64,000 nt of DNA, taken from Rhodobacteraceae bacterium M382. Its GTDB lineage: Bacteria > Pseudomonadota > Alphaproteobacteria > Rhodobacterales > Rhodobacteraceae. Shown in pieces: positions 44,801 through 53,459 of the stretch; position 1 is the first letter of the stretch; each line of letters begins with the position of its first letter. The position numbers were made by a program, and so were the translations under genes. Location: the NCBI GenBank assembly GCA_025141015.1, contig CP081098.1:1990501-2054500 (forward strand), in the 5' to 3' direction. The notes beneath the pieces were generated by a model. The model worked only from the letters and a program-made list of their open reading frames with translations. It was not told the origin of the DNA and did no database searches.

Positions 44801-46577
44801 GCCAGCCCCGGCCAACCTCCTGGGTGGAGCCGGTGAACTCGGGTGCGACGGCACCGGGTTGCCAGATTTCCCAGGCCAGTCCGGAGCAGGTGGCGGCAAT
44901 TTCGCCAGACCAGATCAAGCCAATCCCGACACGACGGTCGCGCCCGTCATTGTCGGTGATCGTGACGGGATAGGCGTCAAAGCCGGGAACCCCTCCGTCC
45001 ACAATCGCCGTTGCGGTCAGCGGGCGTGGCGGGTCGGGCAGTTCCAGCGCGGCAACCGGGTCAAAGTCCTCGGGGTCGCGTTCGCGGGTGCTGAGAGAGA
45101 CCAGCAGGCGGCGCAGATCATAGGCCACCTCGGCCACCTCAAAGGCCTTGCCGGAATAGCTGTTATAGGCGGAGGTCCAGAGCAGCGTCTGCAACGGGTG
45201 CAGGCCAAAATACTCGGGCGGCAGATGGAACTGGTGGCGGCGCAGGCGGCGCTGATCGGCGATTGCGGCGTCCGCCAATTGCCGGGCCTGTGCGCCGTTG
45301 AACACGGCGGGCAGGCGCAGCTCGAACAGGCGCTGGGTGCCGTCTTCGACCTCCCAGGCGGCGTTGGTCTGCGCCTCGAGCGTGGTGGCATTCCACAGGG
45401 CGTCGGGCGCGGTATGGCTGGGAACGATTGCGTTGTAGATCTGATCGGCGGTCGGGAAGGGATCAAAGTGACGGCGCTCACTGACCAGAACGTCGGCATC
45501 TGTAATATGGGCCACTGGTGCGTCATCGACCCCGACCTGAACAGTCCAAACCCCGCCCAGTTCGGCGATCTGGGCATTGGCGGCGTTCAGCAGTTCGGGG
45601 AACACCTGAGCGGGCTGTTCATCAAAGCGGAATTCGAACCCGGCCTCAAATTGCGCCCTGCCAAAGAACGGCGGCACATGATCACAGGCGTCCATGGCCG
45701 CCGCCCAATTGGCAACAGGCAGGTCTTCGGCTTCGCACGTCCCACCCCAAGTCCGACCATCGGGCAGGGCAATGCCGCGCATGCCATTATATAGGATCAC
45801 CATCGGATTGCGGCTGCGCTCCCAGGTGGCGGGATCGCCCCAGCGATGGGAGCCGGTGCCGCCAACCGTGCTGTCCTTGCGCGGGTCATAAAGCGGAATG
45901 CCGATCAGCTCGAACCGCAGCGCGGGCACCCCGTCCTGGAACGCCGCCTGGGAATAATCATAGGTCAGAACCGCATAAGGAACCCCGGTGCCGATGTGAT
46001 CCGTGGTCCAGGGGCGGTCGGGATCTGCGCCAAAGGCTGCGACCAGTTCGGCGTCCGCCGCCGTCTGGGTGCCGTCATAATAGCGCAGCCAGGCCCGGTC
46101 ATAGCCATCGGCGGTGCGTTTGGACAGGATCGGGCGGCCATAGGTCTCGTGCACCTCGGCGTCGAAGTCGACCCATTCGCCGTCCATGGACAGGCGGCTC
46201 AGCGCAACGCCTGGAATGTCGCCGAGTTCGATCACCTCGACATAAAACCGCCGGTTGATGTCATAGGAACCGCGATAGACCAGATGGCCAGCGGTGGCAT
46301 AAAGCCCCACGATGGTGCCCTGGGGATCGCGGCCACCATCGGTGGTGAACTTGGTTTGAATGCCGGTCGGGCGGTTCTTCTGCTTGCGCTTTTGCGAGAG
46401 CAGCGACAGGCCGACACTCAGAACGGTTCTGAGGCCAAAGCCAACCAACGCCTTGAGTGTAAATGCTGTTTTAAACGCCGTTCCAATGGCGGCAATCAAC
46501 CCGGAGATCGGGTCAGCTGCGGCAACCGAGGGCAGGATCAGCAGCGCCAGGACGGCAAGGGCGAGAACGCGCATCAT
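41811..46577 (-). CDS. J-like tail tip / host-specificity protein with tandem coiled repeats
   Basis: The 1588-residue protein has an N-terminal hydrophobic segment (about 4-22), then a J-type hub region (TGIQTKFTTDGGRDPQGTIVGLYATAG and later phage tail tip domains to about 660). A long alpha-helical region follows (about 750-1350), containing five near-identical 39-residue repeats and one decayed copy, and finally a beta-rich C-terminus (about 1380-1588). It should form the tail tip and central fibre that binds the host. The 4-bp overlap with the peptidase gene matches other lambda-like tail operons. Confidence 0.85.
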   Translation of the reverse strand: MMRVLALAVLALLILPSVAAADPISGLIAAIGTAFKTAFTLKALVGFGLRTVLSVGLSLLSQKRKQKNRPTGIQTKFTTDGGRDPQGTIVGLYATAGHLVYRGSYDINRRFYVEVIELGDIPGVALSRLSMDGEWVDFDAEVHETYGRPILSKRTADGYDRAWLRYYDGTQTAADAELVAAFGADPDRPWTTDHIGTGVPYAVLTYDYSQAAFQDGVPALRFELIGIPLYDPRKDSTVGGTGSHRWGDPATWERSRNPMVILYNGMRGIALPDGRTWGGTCEAEDLPVANWAAAMDACDHVPPFFGRAQFEAGFEFRFDEQPAQVFPELLNAANAQIAELGGVWTVQVGVDDAPVAHITDADVLVSERRHFDPFPTADQIYNAIVPSHTAPDALWNATTLEAQTNAAWEVEDGTQRLFELRLPAVFNGAQARQLADAAIADQRRLRRHQFHLPPEYFGLHPLQTLLWTSAYNSYSGKAFEVAEVAYDLRRLLVSLSTRERDPEDFDPVAALELPDPPRPLTATAIVDGGVPGFDAYPVTITDNDGRDRRVGIGLIWSGEIAATCSGLAWEIWQPGAVAPEFTGSTQEVGRGWLALPYGLPDTDYLARARAIAANRDTLWSGFEPVTTFGHKLGELDLADVINDKIATANARADAAFERHDAVLDEITNGALFDLMQRIGSTVGPAAIAPVGPVPPVPLFEGVAAISADLSLTMDRLDFEVPRIRQSRNDMLDVWDHLMGLQSQAYGLDQRLIDAGIYTDPDSGKVEIKSVAHLERTQSDVQILVDALASKVSLAATFTDLEYVVGQALLTPTQNPLVNGLVIRTSNLEVALDAEKARIDSLSSTLIVDGDTVSMVHVTERLDSIEGTLELVATQTALDDAVTRLNAAEVTLSGMDAPEIALTVSATRQLLRDDLDDLDQAFASFLQGRNEGEALRQVEAGGRRALRAYVDAQFEAQADETLELKATTATTDAALREERLVRASETEAQAKRSDQLQADLETLDGDHQGTAAALDEVTVRVTETENGIQSQTKRSELLVSTVRHSEADALDLDFAAWLERRDTNERTRAGLAIALRQAATMVEEGRLAEAVERAVLAAELNTARASIRSETLARATADTAQVQRSDAIEAVINHATTGLAATLARIADEEIARADADTAQAQRSTDIEAVINHATTGLAATLARIADEEIARADGDTAQAQRSTDIEAVINHATTGLAATLARIADEEIARADGDTAQAQRSTDIEAVINHATTGLAATLARIADEEIARADADTAQAQRSTNIEAVINHATTGLAATLARIADEEIARADADTAQAQRSTDIETVINNPNNGLANAHARISTVESTKVDGAGAIAAITTEISGSYNSLSAMAQDTAFVRATQDGISAGYVWRLNGQSVLELVSVQDGTGGPTVTARIDADYVQITGLAQIDSAVLQDVAADTAFLGNLYVTNANIGEASIDTLKIGGNAVSFDLDVNHNQVLLPLAGWRSYTGIAVPAAHVARVTFNVSVAMVLADPMLDSHWSFELRRRSDAGVVASVGGTQFQELVTFHALLASQPAGTETYDLFVSFGNGVQVNSASIIAGVSYR
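42537..43238 (-). repeat. 117-bp tandem repeat array inside the J-like gene
   Basis: Five in-frame copies (42654-43238) of a 117-bp unit encode 39-residue repeats of the type ADADTAQAQRSTDIEAVINH plus a second half ending RIADEEIAR. A sixth copy (42537-42653) has decayed after IETVINN. Adjacent units differ by only a few bases. Confidence 0.92.
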
Positions 46578-46969
46578 GGCCGGAACACCCGCACAGCGCG
46601 GCTTAGCGGCACAATGTCCAGGCCTTCGGGGGCCAGCACATGGATATGTGGCCCGCCGACAATGCCAAAATGCTCCTGGCCCTGATCAGAGAGGATGGCG
46701 ATATCCCCAAGACGCAGGTCGGTGGCGGGCACCTCATAGAGATGGCTGGCGGCCAGATCACCCAGGGTGTCAAAGCCGGTTTCGCGCAACAGCTTGCGAC
46801 CCTGGGCAAGGGATCTGTAGCCCCCGCGAAAGGCGGCACCAGGATGGTCGCCGGTGACAACAGCGACCCATCCGCCCGCCATCTGGGCGCAGTCGTGATC
46901 GCCGGGCTTGATGCGGCGATGCTTGAGGGCGTTCAGGTATCTCAGCAAAAGCAGGGGCAGGTGGCTCAT
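46574..46969 (-). CDS. Tail-associated cysteine peptidase-like protein (DUF6950)
   Basis: The 131-residue protein (start 46969 by ATGA overlap) has PGDHDCAQMAGGWVAVVTGDHP, with a Cys in the NlpC/P60-like nucleophile position, and EHFGIVGGPH with a candidate catalytic His. It lies between the minor tail gene and J, where lambda has K. It probably degrades peptidoglycan during entry; the GTA g14 gene is its counterpart in the other particle. Confidence 0.75.
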   Translation of the reverse strand: MSHLPLLLLRYLNALKHRRIKPGDHDCAQMAGGWVAVVTGDHPGAAFRGGYRSLAQGRKLLRETGFDTLGDLAASHLYEVPATDLRLGDIAILSDQGQEHFGIVGGPHIHVLAPEGLDIVPLSRAVRVFRP

Positions 46970-47568
46970 CCGTTCTGCCCCCACGGAATGGAAACTTCGC
47001 CCGCGATATCGCTGTACTCGCGGAACCGATCATTGGGCGCGCGTTTCTGCAGTTCCTCATTGGAGCGCATCAGGGGCAGGGCCGTGGTCAGATCCCGCGC
47101 CGAGCTGACCACAACCACCTCCTGCACGGAATCGGAGTTCTTTGGCCCCAGATCCTCGGGCGCGGTGTCGAGATAGCCCTTGAGCATCCGGATCGGCGCG
47201 CCCAGCAGATTGCCACTGTTGATGTCAAAGGGTTGGGCGTGCAGTTCGACCTTGGCGCGGCGTGGCTCATAGCCCCGGATCAACTGGCGCACCTCATCGG
47301 CAAAAGGGGCCAGCTTGAAGCGGTGCTGGCGAATGGTGAAGCCGACCCCGGCGCTGATCAACGGCACGTCGATAAAGCTGCCCGACCCGAAATAGGTGCG
47401 GATCTCGCCCCCGATCAGGAATTCCTGATGATCATCGCCGGTCCAGAACCCGATACTTTCGGGCAGGTTGGTCTGGCGGTTGCGCGCGGTGACCCACAAC
47501 AGCGCGTGACCCATGGTGCCGCGCCGTTCCAAAAACTGTGAGAGTTGTTCGGGGCTCAGAACCGGCAT
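46966..47568 (-). CDS. Minor tail / baseplate hub protein
   Basis: The 200-residue protein has ALLWVTARNRQTNLPESIGFWTGDDHQEF and FRLKLAPFADEVRQLIRGYEPRRAKVELH-like sequence of phage tail hub proteins, and PIRMLKGYLDT. Its position between a distal tail protein and the peptidase matches the lambda L region or GTA g13. It lacks the four-cysteine segment of g13. Confidence 0.7.
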   Translation of the reverse strand: MPVLSPEQLSQFLERRGTMGHALLWVTARNRQTNLPESIGFWTGDDHQEFLIGGEIRTYFGSGSFIDVPLISAGVGFTIRQHRFKLAPFADEVRQLIRGYEPRRAKVELHAQPFDINSGNLLGAPIRMLKGYLDTAPEDLGPKNSDSVQEVVVVSSARDLTTALPLMRSNEELQKRAPNDRFREYSDIAGEVSIPWGQNG

Positions 47569-47571
47569 GGC

Positions 47572-48222
47572 TTACCTCAGCGTCTGGATAAAGGAGAAGG
47601 TGCCGCCCTCGGAGACTGTGGCGCGGCCCGCGCCATAATCGGCCTCGCGCAGAACCGCCTTCAGCACCGGGCGCTGGAGCGTGACGTCTGCGTCCAATGC
47701 CGCGCCGGGGCGCAGGAACGGCGTGACCTGGATCAGCGGCGTGGTGCCGACGCCATTGGCAACGGCACCGACCACGACCCGGTGATAGGCATAGCGGGAC
47801 GGGTTGGCCCCATATCGAAAGCCCATCAGATCGCCGGTCGAGATCGTGTATCCGGCGGGCAGGCCCTTGAGCGCCAGTTCCTGATTGTTGGGATCCAGCG
47901 CAGCGATCCGCACGGTCGCGCCCCCCAGACCCACCGCGCCGGGATCCGCAAGCGGGCCGTTATGGCGGATGTCATGGATCAGCAGCGAGGCCCCGGGTTC
48001 TTCCAGCAGCGACAGCCGCGCCTCGATGGCGGCAATATGGCTGTGATACTCCTTGCCCAGGGTGATCTCGCCCTGCCACAGCCGGGAGCCGACGCCATGG
48101 GCGATCACCTCGCCGCCGCCGGTCTCGCTGAAGGAGACCGCGCGACCTGGGCGCATCTTGATCTTGGCAATGGGCACCATGTCAAAAAACTCGGCAACGG
48201 GAACCGGAAAACTCAGGGCCAT
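47572..48222 (-). CDS. Distal / minor tail protein
   Basis: The 216-residue protein follows the tape measure gene by 3 bp. It has LWQGEITLGKEYHSHIAAIEARLSLLEEPGASLLIHD and YAYHRVVVGAVANGVG-like beta strands, a common pattern for the tail protein between tape measure and hub. Likely the distal tail ring joining tube and tip. Confidence 0.7.
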   Translation of the reverse strand: MALSFPVPVAEFFDMVPIAKIKMRPGRAVSFSETGGGEVIAHGVGSRLWQGEITLGKEYHSHIAAIEARLSLLEEPGASLLIHDIRHNGPLADPGAVGLGGATVRIAALDPNNQELALKGLPAGYTISTGDLMGFRYGANPSRYAYHRVVVGAVANGVGTTPLIQVTPFLRPGAALDADVTLQRPVLKAVLREADYGAGRATVSEGGTFSFIQTLR

Positions 48223-48225
48223 GGG

Positions 48226-50754
48226 CTATCCTCTCACCAGGGGATCATCAGAGATGCGCTGCACCGCGCCCGGCAATTGCGTGCGCTCAAAATCGCGCAC
48301 CACTTCGACGCTGACCTCTGCCGAGGTCTCGCGCATCCGGACCTCCAGCAGGGGCGAGGCCAACACTTCCAGACGCACGGTGGATTGCTGGGCGGCTCCG
48401 GATTGGGCGGTGCCGGCTGCGGTGACCGGCGTTGGCGGTGCCGGCACAAAGCTGGGTGCGCTGGGGATCATCTGGCCGGACGCGCCGACCAGTCCGCCAT
48501 TCGCCAGCATCTGCGGGCGGGGTAAGGACAACATCTCCGGTGGCAGTCCGGCATTGATCGCTTCCAGCAAGGGGCGGTGCTGTCGGGTGGCCTGGGCATT
48601 GACCATGAACTCGCCAGGGCTGCCCAGGATCGGCACCTTGTCGGAGCGATCCCCGCCCGGACCCGTGACATAGCCACCATCGGCCAGCCCCAGCGCTCCG
48701 AGCGCCACGCCAATGATGCCGTCGCCGCCCATCCCGAACAGATCCGCCAGGGGACCTTCGCCAAAGAACACCGCTTCCAGGGCAGCGCGTTTGATGGCCT
48801 CGGCAATGCCGTCCCAACTGTCGGCATAAGCCCCGTTGATACCCAGCAGATCACTGATCCCGTCGCGGGCCAGATCCTTGAAGAAGTCCTGCATTTCGAC
48901 CGCGCGTTCCGTGGCCTCTGTTTCTGCGACCCGCTCCCGGATCAGACCCTCAATGGCGCTGCGTTCGGCCTCGGTGGCCCCGATCAGCACTTCGCGGTGC
49001 CGGATCATCTCCTGCATCACCGGATCGGTCTCGCGCAGGATCTCCAGGCGTTCGCGTTCGCGCGCGATCAGCCGTTCAATGGCCTGACGTTCCCGGTCCA
49101 GCGCCTTGCCGCTGCCGCCTTTCCCGGTGCGGGACTTTGGCGGCGTATAGCCGGGGCGGTTTTCACGGGGGACCGGGCGATCCCGCAGGATCCGGCCAGC
49201 ATCGTCACTTTCGCCGCGCGGATCAAAGAAATCGGGATTGTCGCCGGTAAGTGCATCCATGCGCGCGGCGCGGGCCGCGTCCAGGTTCTTGGCCAGCCGG
49301 TCGGCTTCATCCGCCGCCAAAGAGATATTGCCCGCCATATCAACCGAGGCAATGCCATTGGCCGCGTCCCAGGCGTCCATAAGGGCCTGCTTTTCGGCCT
49401 CGGCGATCCCCATCGCTTCGACCTTGGCCTCATATGCACGCCGCTCAGCCGACAGGCGCAGTTCGGCGACTTCGACGCTTTGCGCACCAAAGCTGTTGAT
49501 CGCCTGTCGCAGGTCGCCCTGGTGCTGCAACTCGGCCAGCATGTCACGCGCCGCCTGGGCTTCGGCATTGGACAGGGCCAGCGTCTCGGCCCGCAGTTTG
49601 TGGGCGTTCTGCAGGTCTTTGAGTTCGCGGGCGCGGGCGTTCTTCAGGAACTCTTCGCCCTGGACACGGGTCTCGGAATAGCGTTGGCGGGCGGCGTTCT
49701 CCGGGGTTTTCTCAACCGCGTTGATCTCATAGAGCTTCTGCAGGATCTGTTCGAGCTGCAGCAGGCGCTCGGCTTCCGTGACGTTGATGTCGCCGGACAG
49801 TTCGGCCCCCCGGCGGTAGTTTGCCAACAGCGTTTCAACAGCGGCGATCTGGGCGTCGATGGGCAGGTCGGCGGCGTCTTCCAAAGCGCGGAAATCGTCG
49901 ATGATTTCATCCAGGAGCCGTTTGACCGGGCGATGCGCCTTGCCGTTGAACCAGCGTGCCTCGAACAGCTCGCCCAATTCGTTGCGATCATCGATCTGGA
50001 AACTGTTCAGATCCAGATCGCTCTCATCGATGAGGGCTTCGACCGAGACCGGAATGGTGGCCTTGAGCTTCACCAGTTCAAGGTCCTTGATGCGTTGGAG
50101 TTGCGCGCGCGCGGCATCGGCTGCATCCCCAAACCTGTCACGCAGATCAGCGGTGTCGGTTTCCGCCGCCTCAGCCGCCTTGCGGTAGGTTTCGAGCTGG
50201 TCGGTCAGCTCGCCCAGAGCTTCTTCAAACGTCAGGGCTTCGCCGCTGGCGCTGGTCAGCCATTGGATCATCGCCGCACCCGCCGCAATGCCGCCAATGG
50301 TGATCAGATTGACCGGCGTCAAAAGTCTCAGAAACGCGGCTTTGAGGGAACTGACCGCACCGGCGGCCCCCATGTGGCCAATGACCTGGGTGATCTGGGT
50401 GCCTTGCTGAATGGCAAGCTGTAGCGGGTTCTGACCGGCGGCCAGCATGACACCGATGTCATTGAACTGGGCAGTCAGGTTGCCGACTTGACCGGCAGCA
50501 AGCCCATGCTGCACCCCCAACGACTGGGCTTTTTCCGCCGCCAGCTGTTCCTCGACGCTTAACCCGCCGACCTTGGTCTTGGCTTTGTCGGCGGCATTGC
50601 CCAGCTTTTCGGTGCTGGCACCCGCACCACTGGTTTTCTGATTGAGATTGGCGGCTGAGTTCTTGAGCTGATCCTGTTCGGAGCGCAGGCTTTTGAGTTC
50701 TGCCTTGGCAGAGGACCCATCCAGCCTCGCTTCGCCCTGAACAACAAATGCCAT
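48226..50754 (-). CDS. Tail tape measure protein
   Basis: The 842-residue protein has long helical and coiled-coil stretches, an N-terminal SLRSEQDQLKNSAANLNQK coil, a hydrophobic segment with LLTPVNLITIGGIAAGAAM (about 143-162), and LADGGYVTGPGGDRSDKVPI with SPGEFMVNAQATRQH near the C-terminus. It sets tail length; 842 residues suggests a tail of roughly 120 nm by the usual 0.15 nm per residue. It follows the G/GT chaperone pair, as in lambda. Confidence 0.88.
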   Translation of the reverse strand: MAFVVQGEARLDGSSAKAELKSLRSEQDQLKNSAANLNQKTSGAGASTEKLGNAADKAKTKVGGLSVEEQLAAEKAQSLGVQHGLAAGQVGNLTAQFNDIGVMLAAGQNPLQLAIQQGTQITQVIGHMGAAGAVSSLKAAFLRLLTPVNLITIGGIAAGAAMIQWLTSASGEALTFEEALGELTDQLETYRKAAEAAETDTADLRDRFGDAADAARAQLQRIKDLELVKLKATIPVSVEALIDESDLDLNSFQIDDRNELGELFEARWFNGKAHRPVKRLLDEIIDDFRALEDAADLPIDAQIAAVETLLANYRRGAELSGDINVTEAERLLQLEQILQKLYEINAVEKTPENAARQRYSETRVQGEEFLKNARARELKDLQNAHKLRAETLALSNAEAQAARDMLAELQHQGDLRQAINSFGAQSVEVAELRLSAERRAYEAKVEAMGIAEAEKQALMDAWDAANGIASVDMAGNISLAADEADRLAKNLDAARAARMDALTGDNPDFFDPRGESDDAGRILRDRPVPRENRPGYTPPKSRTGKGGSGKALDRERQAIERLIARERERLEILRETDPVMQEMIRHREVLIGATEAERSAIEGLIRERVAETEATERAVEMQDFFKDLARDGISDLLGINGAYADSWDGIAEAIKRAALEAVFFGEGPLADLFGMGGDGIIGVALGALGLADGGYVTGPGGDRSDKVPILGSPGEFMVNAQATRQHRPLLEAINAGLPPEMLSLPRPQMLANGGLVGASGQMIPSAPSFVPAPPTPVTAAGTAQSGAAQQSTVRLEVLASPLLEVRMRETSAEVSVEVVRDFERTQLPGAVQRISDDPLVRG

Positions 50755-50759
50755 AGATC

Positions 50760-51436
50760 TTACCCGCTGTTGAGCGCCTGCCGCGCTGCATCTTCCATGA
50801 TCCGGACGCCGTCCCAGAGGTCCGCGTCCACGTCGATCCCCGCCAGCGCCAGCCCGTCACGCGCGCCGCTGTAATCCAGTCCCAGCCACTGAACGCCGCC
50901 CTGGGGCAGGACAACGCTGCGCCATTGGGTGCAGACCTGCAGAAAGGCGGTGAGGGCGGGCAGGTTCATTGCCCAAAGGGCCGGGCCGCGCTGTCCTGGA
51001 AAGAACGCCTCGGGCAGATCCAGACCAAAAAAGGCGGCATCCTCGCGCGCCTCTTGGAAGCGATCCGAGCCGCCCAGGTCGCCGGTTGCCCAGGCGCGCC
51101 CGGCCCATCTCAGTTTCCCGCGCGGGCCTCGGTGATGCCCAGCGTGTAAGTCCGCAACAGACCACCGCGCACGTAAGGAAGCGCCAGCATGGTTTCCCGT
51201 GTCGCCTCGCTATAGGCCACCGGCTTGCCCTTTGCGTCGCACAGGTCATCAAAGGAAACGATCCGGGCGCGCAGGTGGTCCTTGACGCCTTCCAGCGAGG
51301 TCCAGTCGATGCCCTGATCGTCATCGGCGATGACCCGGAACGTGGCCAGAAAGGTCTGGGTTTCAAAGCTGTCCCCGCTGGGCACCCGGCAGTCTACGGT
51401 GCGGGTGAACTCGGGGGTTTGGTCGATATTGAACAT
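50760..51436 (-). CDS. Tail assembly chaperone GT (predicted -1 frameshift product)
   Basis: The predicted 225-residue fusion joins the 108-residue G protein to a 117-residue DUF1799-type domain by a -1 shift at 51113-51119. The -1 frame is open from the slip site to 50760 and encodes FQEAREDAAFFGLDLPEAFF... and LQVCTQWRSVVLPQGGVQWLGLDYSGA, the DUF1799 pattern. The only in-frame ATG (50969) would cut that domain. Lambda makes GT in the same way and uses it to load the tape measure protein. Confidence 0.75.
51110..51436 (-). CDS. Tail assembly chaperone G
   Basis: The 108-residue product has SGDSFETQTFLATFRVIADDDQG and VKDHLRARIVSFDDL, a pattern of siphophage tail assembly chaperones. It ends in a slippery heptamer directly before its stop codon. 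It lies between the tail tube gene and the tape measure gene, as expected. Confidence 0.78.
   Translation of the reverse strand: MFNIDQTPEFTRTVDCRVPSGDSFETQTFLATFRVIADDDQGIDWTSLEGVKDHLRARIVSFDDLCDAKGKPVAYSEATRETMLALPYVRGGLLRTYTLGITEARAGN
51113..51119 (-). promoter_or_regulatory. Slippery heptamer for -1 ribosomal frameshifting
   Basis: On the minus strand G GGA AAC lies in the zero frame, immediately followed by the TGA stop of G. GGGAAAC fits the X-XXY-YYZ rule and differs from lambda's G/GT site GGGAAAG only in the last base. Confidence 0.78.
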
Positions 51437-51449
51437 GGGTGGCTCCGGA

Positions 51450-52382
51450 TCAGGTCAAAGTAAGAGAAAAATCGTCATTGCCAGCGACGGGCAGGGGCAC
51501 CATGCGCAGCGGCCATTCCTTGACGTTCTGGGCGTTGCTCAAGCCTTGCGGTCGCTGCATCTGGGCCTTGGGCACATCAATCGTCACGATCCGGCCAGGG
51601 GCGGTGCCATGCACCAGTTGCAAGGCGGTAGTCGATTGATCGAGCGCCCGCTGGAACGGATCGAATGTGGTCAGGGCCACCGCCTCGACCGTGGTTTCGA
51701 TGCTGGGTGCGCGATCAGAGATCACGATCTCTTCCTTGCCGATCAGGAACCGGCCTTCGACCTGGTTGCCCAGATCCAGCATCAAAGAGCGCAGCACCAG
51801 CGATTGACCCGCGATGGTGAAGGTCGGGGTGTTGGCGGTGGCGGCAAGCTGGGGATCTTTCCACAGCGCCAGATCGACGCTGGGCTGTACCCCTTCGGCG
51901 GGTTTCACAAACAGCCCGCGCAAGGTGAACTTCAGCTTCGGAATGCCCTGGGCCTGAGCGTCGAGTTTGACGGTGCCACGCGCGCCAATGGTGGCATAAA
52001 GCGTGCCGCCGATATTGAGATAGATGGTGGCGCTTTCGGGATCTTCGGTGATCGGAGTATAGGCCACGGATGTTCCGGCGCTGATCACCTCGGCCATGGA
52101 ACAGGACCGCACCAGCGGCCCCCAGGCGGGCGGCGTGCCAGCAGTGCCCGAGGCTGCCAGTTCGACGTCAAATGAGATTTCGACCTGCAATTCGGTCGGG
52201 ATGGTGGCATCGGCCCCGAACCAGGGCAATTCCAGATCCCGGCTGACGTCCGCGCCTTCCATGGGTTTGATCGACACATTCTGCGCCAGCACCGCATTGG
52301 CCGCACCGGTGGGGTTGGCATCGACCCCATATGTGCCCTCCAGCTTGAACAGCAGGGTCTTTGAATTCCAACGCTTGATCAT
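51450..52382 (-). CDS. Major tail tube protein
   Basis: The 310-residue protein starts MIKRWNSKTLLFKLEGTYG, a start typical of siphophage tail tube proteins, followed by many short beta strands (VSIKPMEGADVSRDLE, LQVEISFDVELAASG). It is larger than the GTA tube protein (137) and may have an added C-terminal Ig-like domain. A tube without a sheath gene beside it indicates a non-contractile tail. Confidence 0.82.
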   Translation of the reverse strand: MIKRWNSKTLLFKLEGTYGVDANPTGAANAVLAQNVSIKPMEGADVSRDLELPWFGADATIPTELQVEISFDVELAASGTAGTPPAWGPLVRSCSMAEVISAGTSVAYTPITEDPESATIYLNIGGTLYATIGARGTVKLDAQAQGIPKLKFTLRGLFVKPAEGVQPSVDLALWKDPQLAATANTPTFTIAGQSLVLRSLMLDLGNQVEGRFLIGKEEIVISDRAPSIETTVEAVALTTFDPFQRALDQSTTALQLVHGTAPGRIVTIDVPKAQMQRPQGLSNAQNVKEWPLRMVPLPVAGNDDFSLTLT

Positions 52383-52528
52383 GTCTGGCCCTCCGCTTCA
52401 GGCTGTTTCGGTTCTGTCTGGGGGGCAGGCTGTTTCGGTTCGGCCTGTTTGGTGGCTTCCTTGCGGTCCAGCTTGCCGGAGCTTTTGCGCACGTAGCTGC
52501 CGCCCTTGGTGGGGAGTTCTTTCGTCAT
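52379..52528 (-). CDS. Small basic protein, Mu gp38 position
   Basis: This 49-residue gene overlaps the gp37-like gene by ATGA and the tube gene by ATGA. The product starts MTKELPTKGGSYVRKSSGK and has a Pro/Gln repeat (EPKQPAPQT, EPKQPEAE) at the end. The coupled overlaps and position, where Mu has the small gp38 gene, support it as real. Function unknown. Confidence 0.7.
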   Translation of the reverse strand: MTKELPTKGGSYVRKSSGKLDRKEATKQAEPKQPAPQTEPKQPEAEGQT

Positions 52529-52953
52529 CGGGGGATCCTCAGTTGATCGTTGATGGACAGTTCGACCTGATAGATCACGTCGCCGCCGGTCATGCTGACA
52601 ACGCCCGCGCGGCGCAGCTCAAAGACGCCCAGATCCAGACCGGCATTCCAGCCCACCAGGCAGTCGATGATCTGGCGCGACAAATCACGCAGATGGGCAA
52701 TCGCCTTTTCCCCGGTGCGGTCGCGCGAGCGCGCAATCAGCAAAACACCAATGGTCTCGCGGATCTCCTGGCGAAACAGGCCGGTCATGGCATCCGCCTT
52801 GCCGCCGGTGATCCCCAGCGGCACCACGAAGGTGGTGGTGGTTTCGGGCATCTTGTTCTTGCGCAACAGATCCGACAGCGAGGCGACCGGATCGACGCGA
52901 TTGCCAAGCCCGGGCACATCAGATTTCAGGCGATCTGCAACAGCCTCCAGCAT
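52525..52953 (-). CDS. Mu gp37-like tail terminator
   Basis: The 142-residue protein has MLEAVADRLKSDVPGLGNRVDPVASL and QEIRETIGVLLIARSRDRTGEKA, the gp37/tail-terminator type. It should join the neck to the tail. It shares a base with the gp36-like stop codon and overlaps the small gene by ATGA. Confidence 0.78.
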   Translation of the reverse strand: MLEAVADRLKSDVPGLGNRVDPVASLSDLLRKNKMPETTTTFVVPLGITGGKADAMTGLFRQEIRETIGVLLIARSRDRTGEKAIAHLRDLSRQIIDCLVGWNAGLDLGVFELRRAGVVSMTGGDVIYQVELSINDQLRIPR

Positions 52954-53381
52954 CAGATGAACCCTTTCATCTTGGAGGCTTCCAGCGGGCGTTCGCGGTC
53001 GGTGACCTGGACGCCAGAGCCACCGCTGCCGGGCAATTCCTTGCCCGCGATGTCAAGCTTGATGGTGCCCTGGGCAATTTCTTTCAGACGCGCCAGGGCG
53101 TCCTTGTATTCCGCCGCAACCAGGTCGGGCGCATCAAAGCGGTGCAGCTTGTAAAAGGCGATGGATTTGGCCAGCCCGTTCACCAACGCGGGCGTTTCGG
53201 AAACGGGCAGGCGATAGCGACCCGCCAGATAACCGTTGATCAGCGCGGCGGCATCCCCCAGCGCCTGATCCACCACATCCGTGTCGATCACACCGGTGGC
53301 CACGTCGCCCCGGTCGGTCAGGCCAACCAGCTCGCCTTCACCAAAGGCGTCAATCAGATCCTGAAGGGTTGCATAAGCCAT
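52953..53381 (-). CDS. Mu gp36-like protein (DUF1320)
   Basis: The 142-residue DUF1320 protein begins MAYATLQDLIDAFGEGELVGLTDRGD and has ALGDAAALINGYLAGRYRLPV. It is a head-completion or neck connector protein in Mu-like phages. The order gp35-like, gp36, gp37 is kept. Confidence 0.88.
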   Translation of the reverse strand: MAYATLQDLIDAFGEGELVGLTDRGDVATGVIDTDVVDQALGDAAALINGYLAGRYRLPVSETPALVNGLAKSIAFYKLHRFDAPDLVAAEYKDALARLKEIAQGTIKLDIAGKELPGSGGSGVQVTDRERPLEASKMKGFI

Positions 53382-53459
53382 CGTTCAAGCCGTCTTAAAA
53401 AGGGGGTAAAAAGGGCGCGACCACTGGGGCCGCGCCAGGTGGGCAGATAGCCCGGGGAA

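Noticed and set aside
41925-46258. Long + strand frames opposite the J-like gene, including a repeat-containing 667-codon frame
   Set aside because: The repeats are those of the real gene read backwards; no start signals or homologous domains.
50760-50969. Independent 69-codon gene for the DUF1799 protein
   Set aside because: Its ATG lies in the middle of the domain; the upstream frame is open and joins G at a slippery heptamer.
51450-52382. Contractile-tail (Mu-type myovirus) sheath gene
   Set aside because: The protein resembles a siphophage tube protein, and no sheath, baseplate wedge or second tube gene is present.
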